Below, piece after piece: positions 52,208-61,137 of a stretch of 64,000 nt of DNA. Below the pieces are notes generated by a model. It worked only from the letters and a program-made list of their open reading frames with translations. It was not told where the DNA came from and made no database searches. The stretch comes from Saccharospirillum mangrovi (GTDB lineage: Bacteria; Pseudomonadota; Gammaproteobacteria; Pseudomonadales; Natronospirillaceae). Position 1 is the first letter of the stretch, and the number at the start of each line of letters is the position of its first letter. Both the position numbers and the translations under genes were made by a program. The stretch is taken from contig NZ_CP031415.1 of assembly GCF_003367315.1 (NCBI RefSeq), forward strand, positions 928,001 to 992,000, written 5' to 3'.

Positions 52208-53080
52208 ATGACCACCGACTCTTCGTTGCCCGCTGCGCTTTATGTGGTAGCAACGCCCATCGGTCATCTCGATGACATCACTCGCCGCGCCGCGCAAATA
52301 CTGACCGAAGTGGACGTCTGTTGTTGCGAAGACACGCGTCACAGCAAGCGCCTGTTGGAGCACTTGGGCGCGCGCCCGAAACTGGTTTCGGTGCACGAAC
52401 ACAACGAGCGCGAGCGTATCGACTTTATTCTTTCTTTACTCGAACAAGGCCAGCGCGTGGCCTTAATCAGCGACGCCGGAACGCCGCTGATTTCCGATCC
52501 GGGTTTTCCGCTGGTGCGTGCGGTTACGCAAGCGGGATTTGATGTCCGGCCGGTGCCCGGCGTCAGTGCTGTCACCGCGGCTTTAAGTGTGGCGGGTTTG
52601 CCAACCGACCGTTGGGTCTTCGAAGGTTTTTTGCCGGCCAAAACCGGCCAGCGTCAGCAACGCCTGCAACAACTGGTGAATGAAACACGCACGCTGGTGT
52701 TGTACGAAAGCAGCCATCGTATTGAGCGTTGCCTGGATGACTTGGTTGACGTCATGGGTGCGGATCGACCTCTGGTATTAGCACGCGAACTGACCAAACA
52801 ATTTGAAACGGTCTTGCGTGGAACAGCCGCTGAGGTTCGGGAACTTGTCGCTCAGGATGCCGACCAGCGCAAAGGTGAGTTTGTGTTGATGATTGGCGGT
52901 GCTAATAGCGCCGATCAACCGAGCCAGACGCAACTGGATGGCGATCAATTAATGGCAGTTCTGGCGCCATTGATGCCGCCAAAGCAAGCCGCTGCAACTC
53001 TGGTGGAATTGATTGGGGGTCGCAAGAAAGACTGGTACGAGCGCATCGTCGCTTTGGGCGGTTCGTCGGCTGATCGCTAA
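52208..53080 (+). CDS. rsmI: 16S rRNA (cytidine(1402)-2'-O)-methyltransferase
   Basis: This 290-residue methyltransferase of the tetrapyrrole-methylase fold has ALYVVATPIGHLDDITRRA at the start, CEDTRHSKRLL, VALISDAGTPLISDPGFPLV and VRPVPGVSAVTAALSVAGL. It adds the 2'-O-methyl group to C1402 of 16S rRNA, the nucleotide whose base RsmH (54371) also methylates. It is divergent from lpoA as yraL is in E. coli. RNase P RNA begins 40 bases after its stop. Confidence 0.96.
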   Translation: MTTDSSLPAALYVVATPIGHLDDITRRAAQILTEVDVCCCEDTRHSKRLLEHLGARPKLVSVHEHNERERIDFILSLLEQGQRVALISDAGTPLISDPGFPLVRAVTQAGFDVRPVPGVSAVTAALSVAGLPTDRWVFEGFLPAKTGQRQQRLQQLVNETRTLVLYESSHRIERCLDDLVDVMGADRPLVLARELTKQFETVLRGTAAEVRELVAQDADQRKGEFVLMIGGANSADQPSQTQLDGDQLMAVLAPLMPPKQAAATLVELIGGRKKDWYERIVALGGSSADR

Positions 53081-53085
53081 AACAC

Positions 53086-53113
53086 TTGCCAATTCCCTGC
53101 AAACCCGTATTGT
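53086..53113 (+). promoter_or_regulatory. rnpB promoter
   Basis: TTGCCA (53086-53091) and TATTGT (53108-53113) are 16 bp apart. The expected start near 53120 coincides with the first paired base of RNase P RNA. Confidence 0.75.
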
Positions 53114-53119
53114 GCCCGC

Positions 53120-53466
53120 GCGAGCTGGCCAGGCAGTCGCCGCTTCGAAAGAAGGGGAGGAAAGTCCGGGCTCCATAGGGCAGGGTGCCAGATAACGTCT
53201 GGGCGGCGAAAGCCGACGGAAAGTGCAACAGAAAGGAAACCGCCGTTCGCTTGCGAGCGGTAAGGGTGAAAAGGTGCGGTAAGAGCGCACCGCGGCTCTG
53301 GTAACAGAGACGGCGATGGTAAACCCCACTCGGAGCAAGGCCAAATAGAGTCCCACACAGGCGTGGCCCGCGCCGGGACCGGGTAGGCTGCTTGATCCTG
53401 ACGGTGACGTCAGGGCTAGATGAATGACTGTCCACGACAGAACCCGGCTTATCGGCCAGCTCGCCT
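53120..53466 (+). ncRNA. rnpB: RNase P RNA, bacterial type A
   Basis: The conserved blocks of M1 RNA are all present in order: CAGTCGCCGCTTCG, GAGGAAAGTCCGGGCTCC, ATAGGGCAGGGTGCCAG, GTAAGGGTGAAAAGGTGCGG, TAAGAGCGCACCG, GGAGCAAGGCCAAATAG, GGGTAGGCTGCTTGA, and AGATGAATGACTGTCCACGA with ACAGAACCCGGCTTATCGG. The terminal helix pairs 53120-53130 with 53454-53464 over 11 bp. Length is about 347 nt (E. coli 377). It is the catalytic RNA that removes tRNA 5' leaders. Minus-strand open frames here are meaningless. Confidence 0.98.
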
Positions 53467-53471
53467 TTTTT
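53454..53471 (+). terminator. rnpB 3' end and T tract
   Basis: The closing helix strand of RNase P RNA is followed by six T (53466-53471), which probably ends transcription. Confidence 0.65.
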
Positions 53472-53476
53472 AATGG

Positions 53477-53526
53477 GAGACGCTAGACGCACGCTGCGCT
53501 GACGCTAAACGCTGAGTTAGCGTCTC
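53477..53526. repeat. Inverted repeat with internal ACGCT iterons
   Basis: GAGACGCTA (53477-53485) and TAGCGTCTC (53518-53526) are perfect 9-bp arms. The 32 bases between them repeat ACGCT several times. The right arm runs into the heptamer repeat. Confidence 0.7.
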
Positions 53527-53562
53527 TCGTCTCTCGTCTCTCGTCTCTCGTCTCTCGTCTCT
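53521..53562 (+). repeat. Tandem heptamer repeat, six copies of CGTCTCT
   Basis: Six exact head-to-tail copies of the 7-bp unit CGTCTCT occupy 53521-53562, followed by a partial unit CGTTTTT. There are no spacers, so this is a simple-sequence tract. Copy number is likely to vary between strains. Confidence 0.95.
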
Positions 53563-53773
53563 CGTTTTTAGCTCCCTCTGCTTATCAAACTCCTCAGATT
53601 CATTCGAAAACAGTCTTTGACCTGATAAATCACTTTAACTTCCAAAGCTAACTTGGCTCGCTTGCGGCGCTTTGTGTCGTTAGTGCTTGCTAACTTTTGT
53701 TCGGGGACTGTGAGCCACTTCCTAACCTTCTGTTTTGACAGCTTTTTTTTTGGCTTTCCCGGCTAGTGACCAC
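53563..53773. other. A/T-rich non-coding region upstream of the mra promoter
   Basis: No gene, tRNA or convincing promoter is visible in these 211 bases. A TTGACA occurs at 53736-53741 but lacks a -10 box at the right distance. A 16-nt inverted repeat (53679-53694) recurs in reverse orientation at 53847-53862. GCTAACTT occurs twice (53647-53654 and 53689-53696). Confidence 0.5.
53679..53694 (+). repeat. GTTAG/CTAAC hairpin element, copy 1
   Basis: The 16 bases GTTAGTGCTTGCTAAC form a 5-bp stem. Their reverse complement matches 53847-53862 at 14 of 16 positions. Confidence 0.65.
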
Positions 53774-53802
53774 TTGCTTGTGGCAGTTGCGCCTCCTATA
53801 GT
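53774..53802 (+). promoter_or_regulatory. Promoter of the mraZ/dcw operon
   Basis: TTGCTT (53774-53779) and TATAGT (53797-53802) are separated by 17 bp. Transcription would start near 53809, immediately before the MraZ boxes. Confidence 0.72.
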
Positions 53803-53810
53803 GTCGCATT

Positions 53811-53834
53811 GTGGAGAAAAGTGGCAGAAAGTGG
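53811..53834 (+). promoter_or_regulatory. MraZ-binding boxes (operator)
   Basis: GTGG occurs at 53811, 53821 and 53831, exactly 10 bp apart. The last two lie in AAAGTGG units (53818-53824, 53828-53834). Direct repeats of AAAGTG or TGGGN with 10-bp period are the known MraZ operators in other bacteria. Placed at about +2 to +26, they would let MraZ repress its own operon. Confidence 0.78.
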
Positions 53835-53846
53835 GTTTTTGGTGCT

Positions 53847-53862
53847 GTTAGCGACCACTAAC
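53847..53862 (+). repeat. GTTAG/CTAAC hairpin element, copy 2 (inverted)
   Basis: GTTAGCGACCACTAAC has a 5-bp stem in the mraZ 5' untranslated region. It is the near reverse complement of 53679-53694. Confidence 0.65.
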
Positions 53863-53897
53863 CCGTCGCCGAACGACAAAGCGCGGATCAAACCGAG

Positions 53898-54374
53898 ATG
53901 GCTGGAAATCAAACGATGATGTTGCGGGGCGTACACACCCTGGCGTTAGACGCCAAGGGTCGTATTGCCGTGCCCAGTCGTTATCGCGCTTTGCTGCAAT
54001 CGATGGCCGAAGGTGCCCTGGTAACCACCATCGATACCGAAGCGCGTTGTTTGCTGATTTATCCGCTGTCGGAATGGGAAGTCATTCAGGAAAAAATTTC
54101 TGCGTTATCCAGCTTTAATAAAGCCGCGCGTCGCATTCAGCGGTTGTTGGTCGGCCACGCGACCGACGTTGAGATGGACGCCTCCGGTCGCGTACTGGTG
54201 CCGCCGCCGCTGCGCGATTACGCCGGGCTGGATAAAAAGGTCGTGCTGTTAGGGCAGGGCAATAAGTTTGAACTCTGGTCTGAAGAGCAATGGGCTCAGA
54301 CCCGTGATGCGTATTTGGATGAGGCGGGTGACGAAGACACTCTCACCGCCGAGCTGGAGCAAATTTCATTGTGA
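53898..54374 (+). CDS. mraZ: Transcriptional regulator MraZ
   Basis: This 158-residue protein has two SpoVT/AbrB-like halves, each with the DxxGR motif ([16 protein letters not shown] and [20 protein letters not shown]). MraZ forms rings and represses the dcw operon through repeats upstream of its own gene, which are present at 53811-53834. The ATG at 53898 is used here. In-frame ATGs at 53916 and 53919 would give the more common [15 protein letters not shown] start and cannot be ruled out. rsmH overlaps by 4 bases. Confidence 0.95.
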   Translation: MAGNQTMMLRGVHTLALDAKGRIAVPSRYRALLQSMAEGALVTTIDTEARCLLIYPLSEWEVIQEKISALSSFNKAARRIQRLLVGHATDVEMDASGRVLVPPPLRDYAGLDKKVVLLGQGNKFELWSEEQWAQTRDAYLDEAGDEDTLTAELEQISL

Positions 54375-55309
54375 CCGTCGATCCCGGCCAATTCAGCCAC
54401 GAAACGGTACTGCTGCAAGAAGCGGTGGACGCCCTGGCGGTCGACGGCGGCGTTTATGTGGATGGCACCTTTGGTCGTGGCGGTCACAGCCGGCTGATTT
54501 TGACGCGTTTGGCCGGCGACGGCCGTTTGGTGGTGGTCGACAAAGACCCGCAAGCCATTGAACAGGCGCAGCAGTTAGCCGCTGACGATGCGCGCGTCAC
54601 TGTCTGTCACGCCAGCTTTGCCGAACTGAAAAACGAATTGAAAGCACTGGGGCTGGTGGGTCAGGTGTGCGGTCTGTTGCTGGATTTGGGCGTGTCGTCG
54701 CCGCAACTGGACGACGCCGAGCGCGGGTTCAGTTTCCGTGCCGACGGCCCGCTCGATATGCGCATGGACCCGACTCAGGGCGAAAGCGCCGCCGACTGGC
54801 TGGCTCGGGTGAGCGAAACCGAATTGGCGGATGTGTTGTATCGCTACGGCGATGAACGTTACAGCCGACGCATCGCGCGCGCCATCTTGCGGGTACGGGA
54901 AAACGAACCGCTGACGCGCACCTTGCAACTGGCCGAAGTAATTGCCGAGGCGCATCCGGCCTGGGAGCGCCACAAGCATCCGGCGACGCGCAGCTTTCAG
55001 GCGATTCGCATTCACATCAATCAGGAATTGAACGATCTGCAAGCATTGCTGGCAGACGCTGTGGAGATTCTGGCGCCGGGCGGACGACTGGCCGTGATCA
55101 GTTTTCACAGCCTGGAAGACCGCCAGGTGAAGCAGTTTATGCGCGAAGCCGAGCAAGGGCCGGAATTGCCGCCGGGCTTGCCGATTCTGGACAGCGCTAT
55201 TGATCGGAAAATGAAGCGCATCGGCAAGGCCGTTCGGCCGACGGAAGCAGAAATCGCCGTCAACCAACGCTCGCGCAGTGCCACCTTAAGAGTGGCAGAG
55301 AAGTTGTGA
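54371..55309 (+). CDS. rsmH: 16S rRNA (cytosine(1402)-N(4))-methyltransferase
   Basis: This 312-residue SAM-dependent methyltransferase (formerly MraW) has [15 protein letters not shown], the SAM-site [36 protein letters not shown] and [19 protein letters not shown]. It methylates the base of C1402 in the ribosomal P site, complementing RsmI encoded at 52208. The start is GTG in a GTGA overlap with mraZ. It is the second gene of the dcw cluster. Confidence 0.97.
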   Translation: MTVDPGQFSHETVLLQEAVDALAVDGGVYVDGTFGRGGHSRLILTRLAGDGRLVVVDKDPQAIEQAQQLAADDARVTVCHASFAELKNELKALGLVGQVCGLLLDLGVSSPQLDDAERGFSFRADGPLDMRMDPTQGESAADWLARVSETELADVLYRYGDERYSRRIARAILRVRENEPLTRTLQLAEVIAEAHPAWERHKHPATRSFQAIRIHINQELNDLQALLADAVEILAPGGRLAVISFHSLEDRQVKQFMREAEQGPELPPGLPILDSAIDRKMKRIGKAVRPTEAEIAVNQRSRSATLRVAEKL

Positions 55310-55614
55310 TGGCGACGCCCTGGCCGCGCCGTCTGCTCACGCTGGTGTTGTTGGTGCTGGTGTTGGTATCGGCGTTTTCGGTGGTGGGCGTGACTTATCA
55401 AAGTCGCGTGCGCTACGCCCAGTTGGAGTCAATGCGTCAGCAGGGGCAATCGCTGGAAGAGCAGTGGGGCCGCTTACTGTTGGAAGAGAGTGCGTTTTCA
55501 TCGCCAGCGCGGGTCGAGCGGCTGGCGCGTGAGCAATTAAAGATGACCGAACCCGGCAGTGACCAGGTGCGTTGGTTGGGCCGGGCACAAAACGAGCAAG
55601 AGGCAAGTCGTTAA
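55309..55614 (+). CDS. ftsL: Cell division protein FtsL
   Basis: This 101-residue bitopic protein has a short basic N-terminus, one transmembrane helix (about 8-27, LLTLVLLVLVLVSAFSVVGV) and a periplasmic leucine-zipper-like coiled coil (about 30-80). It works with FtsB and FtsQ to activate FtsWI at the septum. The ATG shares a base with the rsmH stop, with AGAGAAG upstream, and ftsI begins immediately after its TAA. Confidence 0.9.
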   Translation: MATPWPRRLLTLVLLVLVLVSAFSVVGVTYQSRVRYAQLESMRQQGQSLEEQWGRLLLEESAFSSPARVERLAREQLKMTEPGSDQVRWLGRAQNEQEASR

Positions 55615-57282
55615 ATGTTGGCGAACTGGCGATTCTATTTCGTGCAAACCGTACTGGCGGCCCTGGTGGCGCTGGTGGTTTGGCGCGTCGTCAGTTTGCA
55701 GGTGCTTGATAAGGACTTTCTGATCGACCAGGGCACCTCGCGCTGGCAACGCATTGAAGTGGTGAACGCCCCGCGTGGCATGTTGACCGATCGCCACGGC
55801 GAGCCGGTGGCGGTGAGTACGCCGGTGGTATCGGTTTGGGCCGATCCGCGTGAACTGCGCGAAGAAGATTTACCCACGCTGGCTGAGGCGGCCGACGTGC
55901 CGGTGCGCACCCTGGCGGCCCGGCGTCAGCAACATCGGGCCTTTATGTACGTCAGCCGACATCTGTCGCCGGAAGCCGCCGAGCGCATTCTCGATTACGA
56001 CATTGCTGGCGTGTACGGGCTGACCGAATACAAACGCTTCTACCCCGCCGGCGAAGTGGCGGCGCATGTCGTCGGCTTTACCGATGTCGATGACCAGGGC
56101 CAGGAAGGCGTTGAGCTGGCGTTCGAAAATCAGTTGCGATCCGAACCCGGCCGCAAAGAAGTGATTCGTGATTTGCTCGGCCGGGCAGTGCGTGATGTCG
56201 GTGAACTTCAGGCACCGGAACCGGGTCGCGATCTGAGTCTGACCATTGATCTGCGACTGCAATATCTGGCCTACCGCGAACTGAAAAAAGCCGTCACGCA
56301 ATTTGGCGCGCGCGGCGGTTCGGCCGTAGTGATGGACGTGGCAACAGGCGACGTACTCGCCATGGTCAATCAACCCGGTTTTAACCCCAACGATCGCAGC
56401 CAGCTGTTGCCGGTCGCGACGCGCAACCGCGCCATGACCGACCAGTTCGAACCTGGCTCCGTTATGAAACCTTTAAGCATGGCGACCGCGCTGGACAGCG
56501 GTCAGTTTGTGCCAACTGATGTGATCGATACCTCGCCGGGCTATTTGCGTCTGGGCGAATACACCATTCGCGATTTCCGCAATTACGGCCGGCTCGATCT
56601 GACCGGCATCATCACCAAATCCAGTAACGTCGGCATGGCCCGGGTGGCGATGCAGCTCGACGGTCAACAGATGTGGGAAACCTTCTATGGCCTGGGTCTG
56701 GGTCAGACCACCGGCATCGGTTACCCCGGCGAAGCGACCGGACGTTTGCCCAATCCGCTGAACTGGCGACCGGTTGAACAGGGCGCGCTGTCGTACGGAT
56801 ATGGTCTGGCCGTTACGCCGCTGCAACTGGCGCAGGCGTACGCAACCTTGGCGAACGATGGCCGCCGCGTGAACGCGCGCATTTTGCTCGATACGCCGGT
56901 GCGTCCGGGCGAGCAAGTGGTGTCGCCGGAAGTGGCGCATGAAGTGCTGACGATGATGGAAACCGTGGTTACGCCCGCTGGCACCGGCAGTCGCGCTGCG
57001 CTCGATTGGTACAGTGTGGCCGGCAAAACCGGCACGGTGCACAAAGTCGGCGAGCAGGGTTACGAAGATCAAAAATACATTTCGTCGTTCGTCGGCATCG
57101 CTCCGGCGCATGATCCGCAAGTCGTGACGGTGGTGGTGATCAATGAACCGCCGACCGACCACTATTACGGCGGCGAAGTTCCCGCGCCGGTGTTCCGCGG
57201 CATCATGAATCAGGCATTGCCGCTGCTCGGCATTCAGCCCGACCGCATACCGGCGCAAGCGCGCCTGGAGAGTGGCTCATGA
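55615..57282 (+). CDS. ftsI: Septal peptidoglycan transpeptidase FtsI (PBP3)
   Basis: This 555-residue class B penicillin-binding protein has an N-terminal membrane anchor (about 7-24), a pedestal domain and the transpeptidase domain. Active-site motifs are S282-V-M-K285 (FEPGSVMKP), S336-S-N338 and K471-T-G (AGKTGTVHK). It cross-links septal wall with FtsW. The ATG directly follows the ftsL stop with no gap, and its own stop overlaps murE. Beta-lactams such as aztreonam target this protein. Confidence 0.97.
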   Translation: MLANWRFYFVQTVLAALVALVVWRVVSLQVLDKDFLIDQGTSRWQRIEVVNAPRGMLTDRHGEPVAVSTPVVSVWADPRELREEDLPTLAEAADVPVRTLAARRQQHRAFMYVSRHLSPEAAERILDYDIAGVYGLTEYKRFYPAGEVAAHVVGFTDVDDQGQEGVELAFENQLRSEPGRKEVIRDLLGRAVRDVGELQAPEPGRDLSLTIDLRLQYLAYRELKKAVTQFGARGGSAVVMDVATGDVLAMVNQPGFNPNDRSQLLPVATRNRAMTDQFEPGSVMKPLSMATALDSGQFVPTDVIDTSPGYLRLGEYTIRDFRNYGRLDLTGIITKSSNVGMARVAMQLDGQQMWETFYGLGLGQTTGIGYPGEATGRLPNPLNWRPVEQGALSYGYGLAVTPLQLAQAYATLANDGRRVNARILLDTPVRPGEQVVSPEVAHEVLTMMETVVTPAGTGSRAALDWYSVAGKTGTVHKVGEQGYEDQKYISSFVGIAPAHDPQVVTVVVINEPPTDHYYGGEVPAPVFRGIMNQALPLLGIQPDRIPAQARLESGS

Positions 57283-58724
57283 TTCTGCTCTCAACCTGGT
57301 TGCCCGATCATCCCGAATTGGCCGGCGTGAAAGCGCTCGATTTGACGCTCGACAGCCGCGAAGTGCGTCGCGGCAGTGTCTTCGTGGCGCTCAAAGGCAG
57401 CGCGGTGGACGGCCACGATTACATCGACGCCGCTATCAACGCCGGTGCCGTAGCCGTGTTGGCCGAACACCCGGTGGGCGAACTCGCCGTGCCGGTTGTG
57501 GTGTTTGCCGATTTGCGCGCTCGCTTGGGCGAACTGGCGCATCGGTTTTTCGAGGCGCCGTCCGAACAGCTGAATATGATCGGCATTACCGGCACCAACG
57601 GTAAGACGTCGACCTGCCAGTACATCGCTCAGTCTTTCGATTTCCTTGGCCGCCGCTGCGGCATCATCGGCACCAACGGCCAGGGTTTGTGGGGCGCGTT
57701 GCAGCAAACCCAGAACACCACGCCGGATGTGATTCGACTGCACAAAGAACTGTCGCGTCAGTACGTGCAGGGCGGTCGCTATTGCGCCATGGAAGTGTCG
57801 TCGCACGGTCTGGATCAGGGTCGGGTCGACAGCGTGTGTTATCGCACCGCTGTGTTCACCAACCTCAGCCGCGACCATCTGGATTACCACGGCACCATGG
57901 AAAACTACGGCAACGCCAAATGGCGGCTGTTCCAGTGGCCAGGTCTGGTCAATGCGGTGGTGAATCTGGACGACGCCTGGGTGCGCGAACATCGCGACAG
58001 CATTCAGGCCGAACAGGTGCTGACTTACGGCGAATCCGCCGAGGCCGATGTGCGCGTTATCGCTTACCGCTGTCACCCGACCGGCTTGGACGCGCGCGTT
58101 GCCACGCCCTGGGGCGAAGCCGAACTGAATTTGCCATTGCTGGGTCGCTTTAACCTCAGCAATGCTCTGGCCGCCTTCGCAGTCCTGTTGTGCGAAAACG
58201 TACCGCTGTCGACGGCAGCGCGGGTGTTGTCGAACCTGCGCCCTGTCAGCGGCCGGATGGAAAAAATCGCCTTGCGCGACGGCGCTACTGTGGTGGTCGA
58301 TTACGCCCACACACCGGATGCGTTGGAAAAAGCGCTGGCCGCTTGCCGTGATCATGTTCAAGGCCGGCTCGGCGTTATCTTCGGTTGCGGTGGCGATCGT
58401 GATCGCGGCAAGCGACCGGAAATGGCCGCCGTGGCGGAAGCCGGTGCCGACTTTGTGGTGATCACCGACGACAACCCGCGTTCGGAATCGTCCGCCAGCA
58501 TTCTGGCCGACATCCGTGCTGGCTTTGTCGCGCCGGAAAAAGTGACCGTCATCGCTGACCGCCGCCAGGCCATTTACGACACCCTGAACCGCACCGGCGA
58601 AGACGATGTGGTGTTGATCGCTGGCAAAGGTCACGAGGCGTATCAGGAAATCGCCGGCGTGCGTCATGACTTCTCCGACCAGCAAACGGTTCGTGACTGG
58701 CAGGAGGCGCACCATGTGGACTGA
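57279..58724 (+). CDS. murE: UDP-MurNAc-L-Ala-D-Glu:meso-diaminopimelate ligase
   Basis: This 481-residue Mur ligase has DSREVRRGSVFVALKG, the ATP loop GITGTNGKTSTCQYIAQ, the carbamylated-Lys region and VDYAHTPDALEKAL. The specificity motif DNPRSE indicates addition of meso-diaminopimelate rather than lysine, as expected for a Gram-negative wall. It acts in the cytoplasm. The ATG overlaps the ftsI stop as ATGA, and murF overlaps its end by 11 bases. Confidence 0.98.
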   Translation: MILLSTWLPDHPELAGVKALDLTLDSREVRRGSVFVALKGSAVDGHDYIDAAINAGAVAVLAEHPVGELAVPVVVFADLRARLGELAHRFFEAPSEQLNMIGITGTNGKTSTCQYIAQSFDFLGRRCGIIGTNGQGLWGALQQTQNTTPDVIRLHKELSRQYVQGGRYCAMEVSSHGLDQGRVDSVCYRTAVFTNLSRDHLDYHGTMENYGNAKWRLFQWPGLVNAVVNLDDAWVREHRDSIQAEQVLTYGESAEADVRVIAYRCHPTGLDARVATPWGEAELNLPLLGRFNLSNALAAFAVLLCENVPLSTAARVLSNLRPVSGRMEKIALRDGATVVVDYAHTPDALEKALAACRDHVQGRLGVIFGCGGDRDRGKRPEMAAVAEAGADFVVITDDNPRSESSASILADIRAGFVAPEKVTVIADRRQAIYDTLNRTGEDDVVLIAGKGHEAYQEIAGVRHDFSDQQTVRDWQEAHHVD

Positions 58725-60054
58725 GCCGCGTCTGAGCCAGTGGGCGAGTGCCGCCAACGGGCGTTTGTTGGGCAATGATCAAGTAGTCGGTCAGGTATCG
58801 ACCGATAGCCGCGAACTGACGCCGGGTGATGTCTATGTCGCGCTCAAAGGCGAGCAGTTTGACGGCCACAGCTACGTTGAGGCCGCGCTCAAGCAAGGCG
58901 CAGCGGCCATCGTGGTTGAACAGGAAATGCCGGTCGATGCACCGCAACTTATTGTGCCGGATACGCGGCTGGCATTGGGACAACTGGCTGGTCTGCTGCG
59001 GCAGGCGTTTCCGGGTCAGGTGATCGCGTTAACCGGCAGCGCCGGCAAAACCTCAACCCGAGCGATGCTGCAACGCATTTTTGAACAGGACGCCGGGCTG
59101 CTGGCTACCGCTGGCAACTTCAATAACGACATCGGCGTACCCAAAACCTGGTTTCGAATTAACGACGAACATCGTCGCGTGCTGCTCGAGTTGGGCGCTA
59201 ACGCTCAGGGCGAAATTGCCTGGACGGCGGGGTTCAGTCAGCCGTACATCAGCCTGTTACTGAACGCATCCGAAGCCCATTCCGAAGGCTTCGGTGGCCT
59301 GGATGGCGTGCGTCAGGCCAAGGGCGAAATCATTGACGGCACTCTGGCGGATGGTCATTGCGTATTGAATTGCGACGACCCGGCCTTTGCGCAGTGGCGC
59401 GAACGCGCTGGCTCTCGTTCGGTGTTGCGTTTTGGTCAGTCGGCCGAGGCCGAGGTGCGTCTGGACAGTTACGTCGCCACCGGTTTCGGCTCGATCTTTC
59501 AAGTGACATTGCCGGAAGGCGAAATCGAAGTGCGCTGGCCCATGCTGGGTCGGCACATGGCGTTGAATGCCGCCGCCGCTGCGGCCACGGCCTGGGTGGC
59601 GGGGATGTCGCTTAAATCGATCGTTCTGGGTCTGGCGCGTATGCAGCCCGAACCGGGACGGTTGCAGCCGTTGCCATCGTTGCACGGTGGTTTGCTGGTG
59701 GACGATTCCTACAACGCCAATCCGGCGTCGGTGCGCGCAGCCATCGATGTGCTGAGTGAAACGAGTGACGACACGGTGCTGGTGCTCGGCGATATGGCCG
59801 AACTCGGTACCGATGCCAACGAATTACACGCCGACGTTGGGCGTTACGCTAAAGGTCGCATCCGCGATGTCTGGACGCTGGGCAATTTGTCCCAGGCGAC
59901 CAGCGCGGCCTTCGGTGGTGAACATTTTGAATCGCTGGATCGACTGGTGGCGGCGTTGCCATCCCGTCTGACTGAAAAGACCGCGGTGTTGGTGAAAGGA
60001 TCACGCAGCGCGGCCATGGAAAGGGTGGTTGAAACCCTGAGAAGGAAAGCCTGA
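58714..60054 (+). CDS. murF: UDP-MurNAc-tripeptide:D-alanyl-D-alanine ligase
   Basis: This 446-residue Mur ligase has [20 protein letters not shown] near the start, the ATP loop [38 protein letters not shown] and [16 protein letters not shown]. It adds D-Ala-D-Ala to finish the UDP-MurNAc-pentapeptide. The ATG at 58714 has AGGAGG 7 bases upstream, which fixes the start; the in-frame sequence before it lies inside murE. Its stop shares a base with the mraY start. Confidence 0.97.
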   Translation: MWTEPRLSQWASAANGRLLGNDQVVGQVSTDSRELTPGDVYVALKGEQFDGHSYVEAALKQGAAAIVVEQEMPVDAPQLIVPDTRLALGQLAGLLRQAFPGQVIALTGSAGKTSTRAMLQRIFEQDAGLLATAGNFNNDIGVPKTWFRINDEHRRVLLELGANAQGEIAWTAGFSQPYISLLLNASEAHSEGFGGLDGVRQAKGEIIDGTLADGHCVLNCDDPAFAQWRERAGSRSVLRFGQSAEAEVRLDSYVATGFGSIFQVTLPEGEIEVRWPMLGRHMALNAAAAAATAWVAGMSLKSIVLGLARMQPEPGRLQPLPSLHGGLLVDDSYNANPASVRAAIDVLSETSDDTVLVLGDMAELGTDANELHADVGRYAKGRIRDVWTLGNLSQATSAAFGGEHFESLDRLVAALPSRLTEKTAVLVKGSRSAAMERVVETLRRKA

Positions 60055-61136
60055 TGTTTGTTTGGTTGACGCCTTTTTTGATGGAACTGCACAGCGGTTT
60101 TTCCGTGTTGCAGTACCTGACACTGCGCGCCATTTTCGGCGTGTTGACCGCGCTGGGTGTGTCTTTGCTGTTAGGCCCCTGGCTGATCCGCACGTTGCGC
60201 CAATATCAGATTGGTCAGTCGGTGCGCAGCGATGGTCCGCAAACGCATTTGAGCAAAGCCGGCACGCCCACCATGGGCGGCGCGCTGATTCTGATTTCCA
60301 TCGTTATTTCCGCCTTGTTGTGGTCGGACCTGAGCAATCGCTACGTCTGGATCACCATCGGTGTGACCGCCGGTTTCGGCATCATCGGTTGGGTGGACGA
60401 CTACCTCAAAGTCGTCAAACGCAACAGCAAGGGCTTGCCGGCGCGTACCAAATATCTGGCGCAATCGATGTTCGGTCTGGGTGCCGCCCTGGCGTTGTTT
60501 CTGACCGCAGGCGGCACCGTTGAAAACACTCTATATGTGCCGTTCTTTAAAGAAGTGGCGATTTCTCTAGGCGCCTTCTTCGTGGTGCTGACTTATTTCG
60601 TCATCGTCGGTACGTCCAACGCGGTCAATCTGACCGACGGTCTGGATGGTCTGGCGATTCTGCCGACGGTGTTGATCGCCGGTGCCCTGGGCGTGTTCGC
60701 CTACGTCGCGGGTAACAGCGTTTATTCCGATTATTTGCAGATTCCGTATGTGCTGGGTGCCGGTGAATTAATCGTACTTTGCGGCGCCATGGTTGGGTCG
60801 GGGCTGGGTTTTCTTTGGTTTAACACCTACCCGGCGCAGGTGTTTATGGGCGATGTCGGTTCACTGGCTCTGGGTGCGGCCCTGGGTGTGATTGCCGTCA
60901 TCGTGCGGCAGGAATTGGTGCTGTTCATCATGGGCGGTGTCTTCGTTGCGGAAACCCTGTCGGTGATTCTGCAAGTCGCGTCGTTCAAGTTGACCGGCCG
61001 CCGCATTTTCCGCATGGCGCCGTTGCATCACCACTATGAATTGAAAGGCTGGCCCGAGCCTCGGGTCATTGTGCGTTTTTGGATCATCACCGTAATTTTG
61101 GTGCTGGTCGGTCTGGCTACGTTGAAGATTCGTTGA
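60054..61136 (+). CDS. mraY: Phospho-MurNAc-pentapeptide transferase
   Basis: This 360-residue inner-membrane enzyme has ten predicted helices. Signatures are GTPTMGG-like [52 protein letters not shown] and the histidine-rich [15 protein letters not shown]. It transfers phospho-MurNAc-pentapeptide to undecaprenyl phosphate, giving lipid I. Length is the same as E. coli MraY (360). It lies between murF and murD as in other dcw clusters. Confidence 0.98.
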   Translation: MFVWLTPFLMELHSGFSVLQYLTLRAIFGVLTALGVSLLLGPWLIRTLRQYQIGQSVRSDGPQTHLSKAGTPTMGGALILISIVISALLWSDLSNRYVWITIGVTAGFGIIGWVDDYLKVVKRNSKGLPARTKYLAQSMFGLGAALALFLTAGGTVENTLYVPFFKEVAISLGAFFVVLTYFVIVGTSNAVNLTDGLDGLAILPTVLIAGALGVFAYVAGNSVYSDYLQIPYVLGAGELIVLCGAMVGSGLGFLWFNTYPAQVFMGDVGSLALGAALGVIAVIVRQELVLFIMGGVFVAETLSVILQVASFKLTGRRIFRMAPLHHHYELKGWPEPRVIVRFWIITVILVLVGLATLKIR

Positions 61137-61137
61137 G

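Noticed and set aside
52902-53492. Minus-strand open frames across the RNase P RNA gene
   Set aside because: The region is a well-conserved catalytic RNA on the plus strand; the frames are chance.
53521-53562. CRISPR-like array
   Set aside because: The 7-bp units are contiguous with no spacers; there is no leader and no cas gene in the window.
53736-53741. Perfect TTGACA as the mra -35 box
   Set aside because: No -10 hexamer lies 16-18 bp downstream; the TTGCTT/TATAGT pair further down is better placed next to the MraZ boxes.
57291-58775. Minus-strand open frame of 494 codons opposite murE
   Set aside because: Pure antisense shadow; no ribosome binding site or recognisable domain, and murE is certain.
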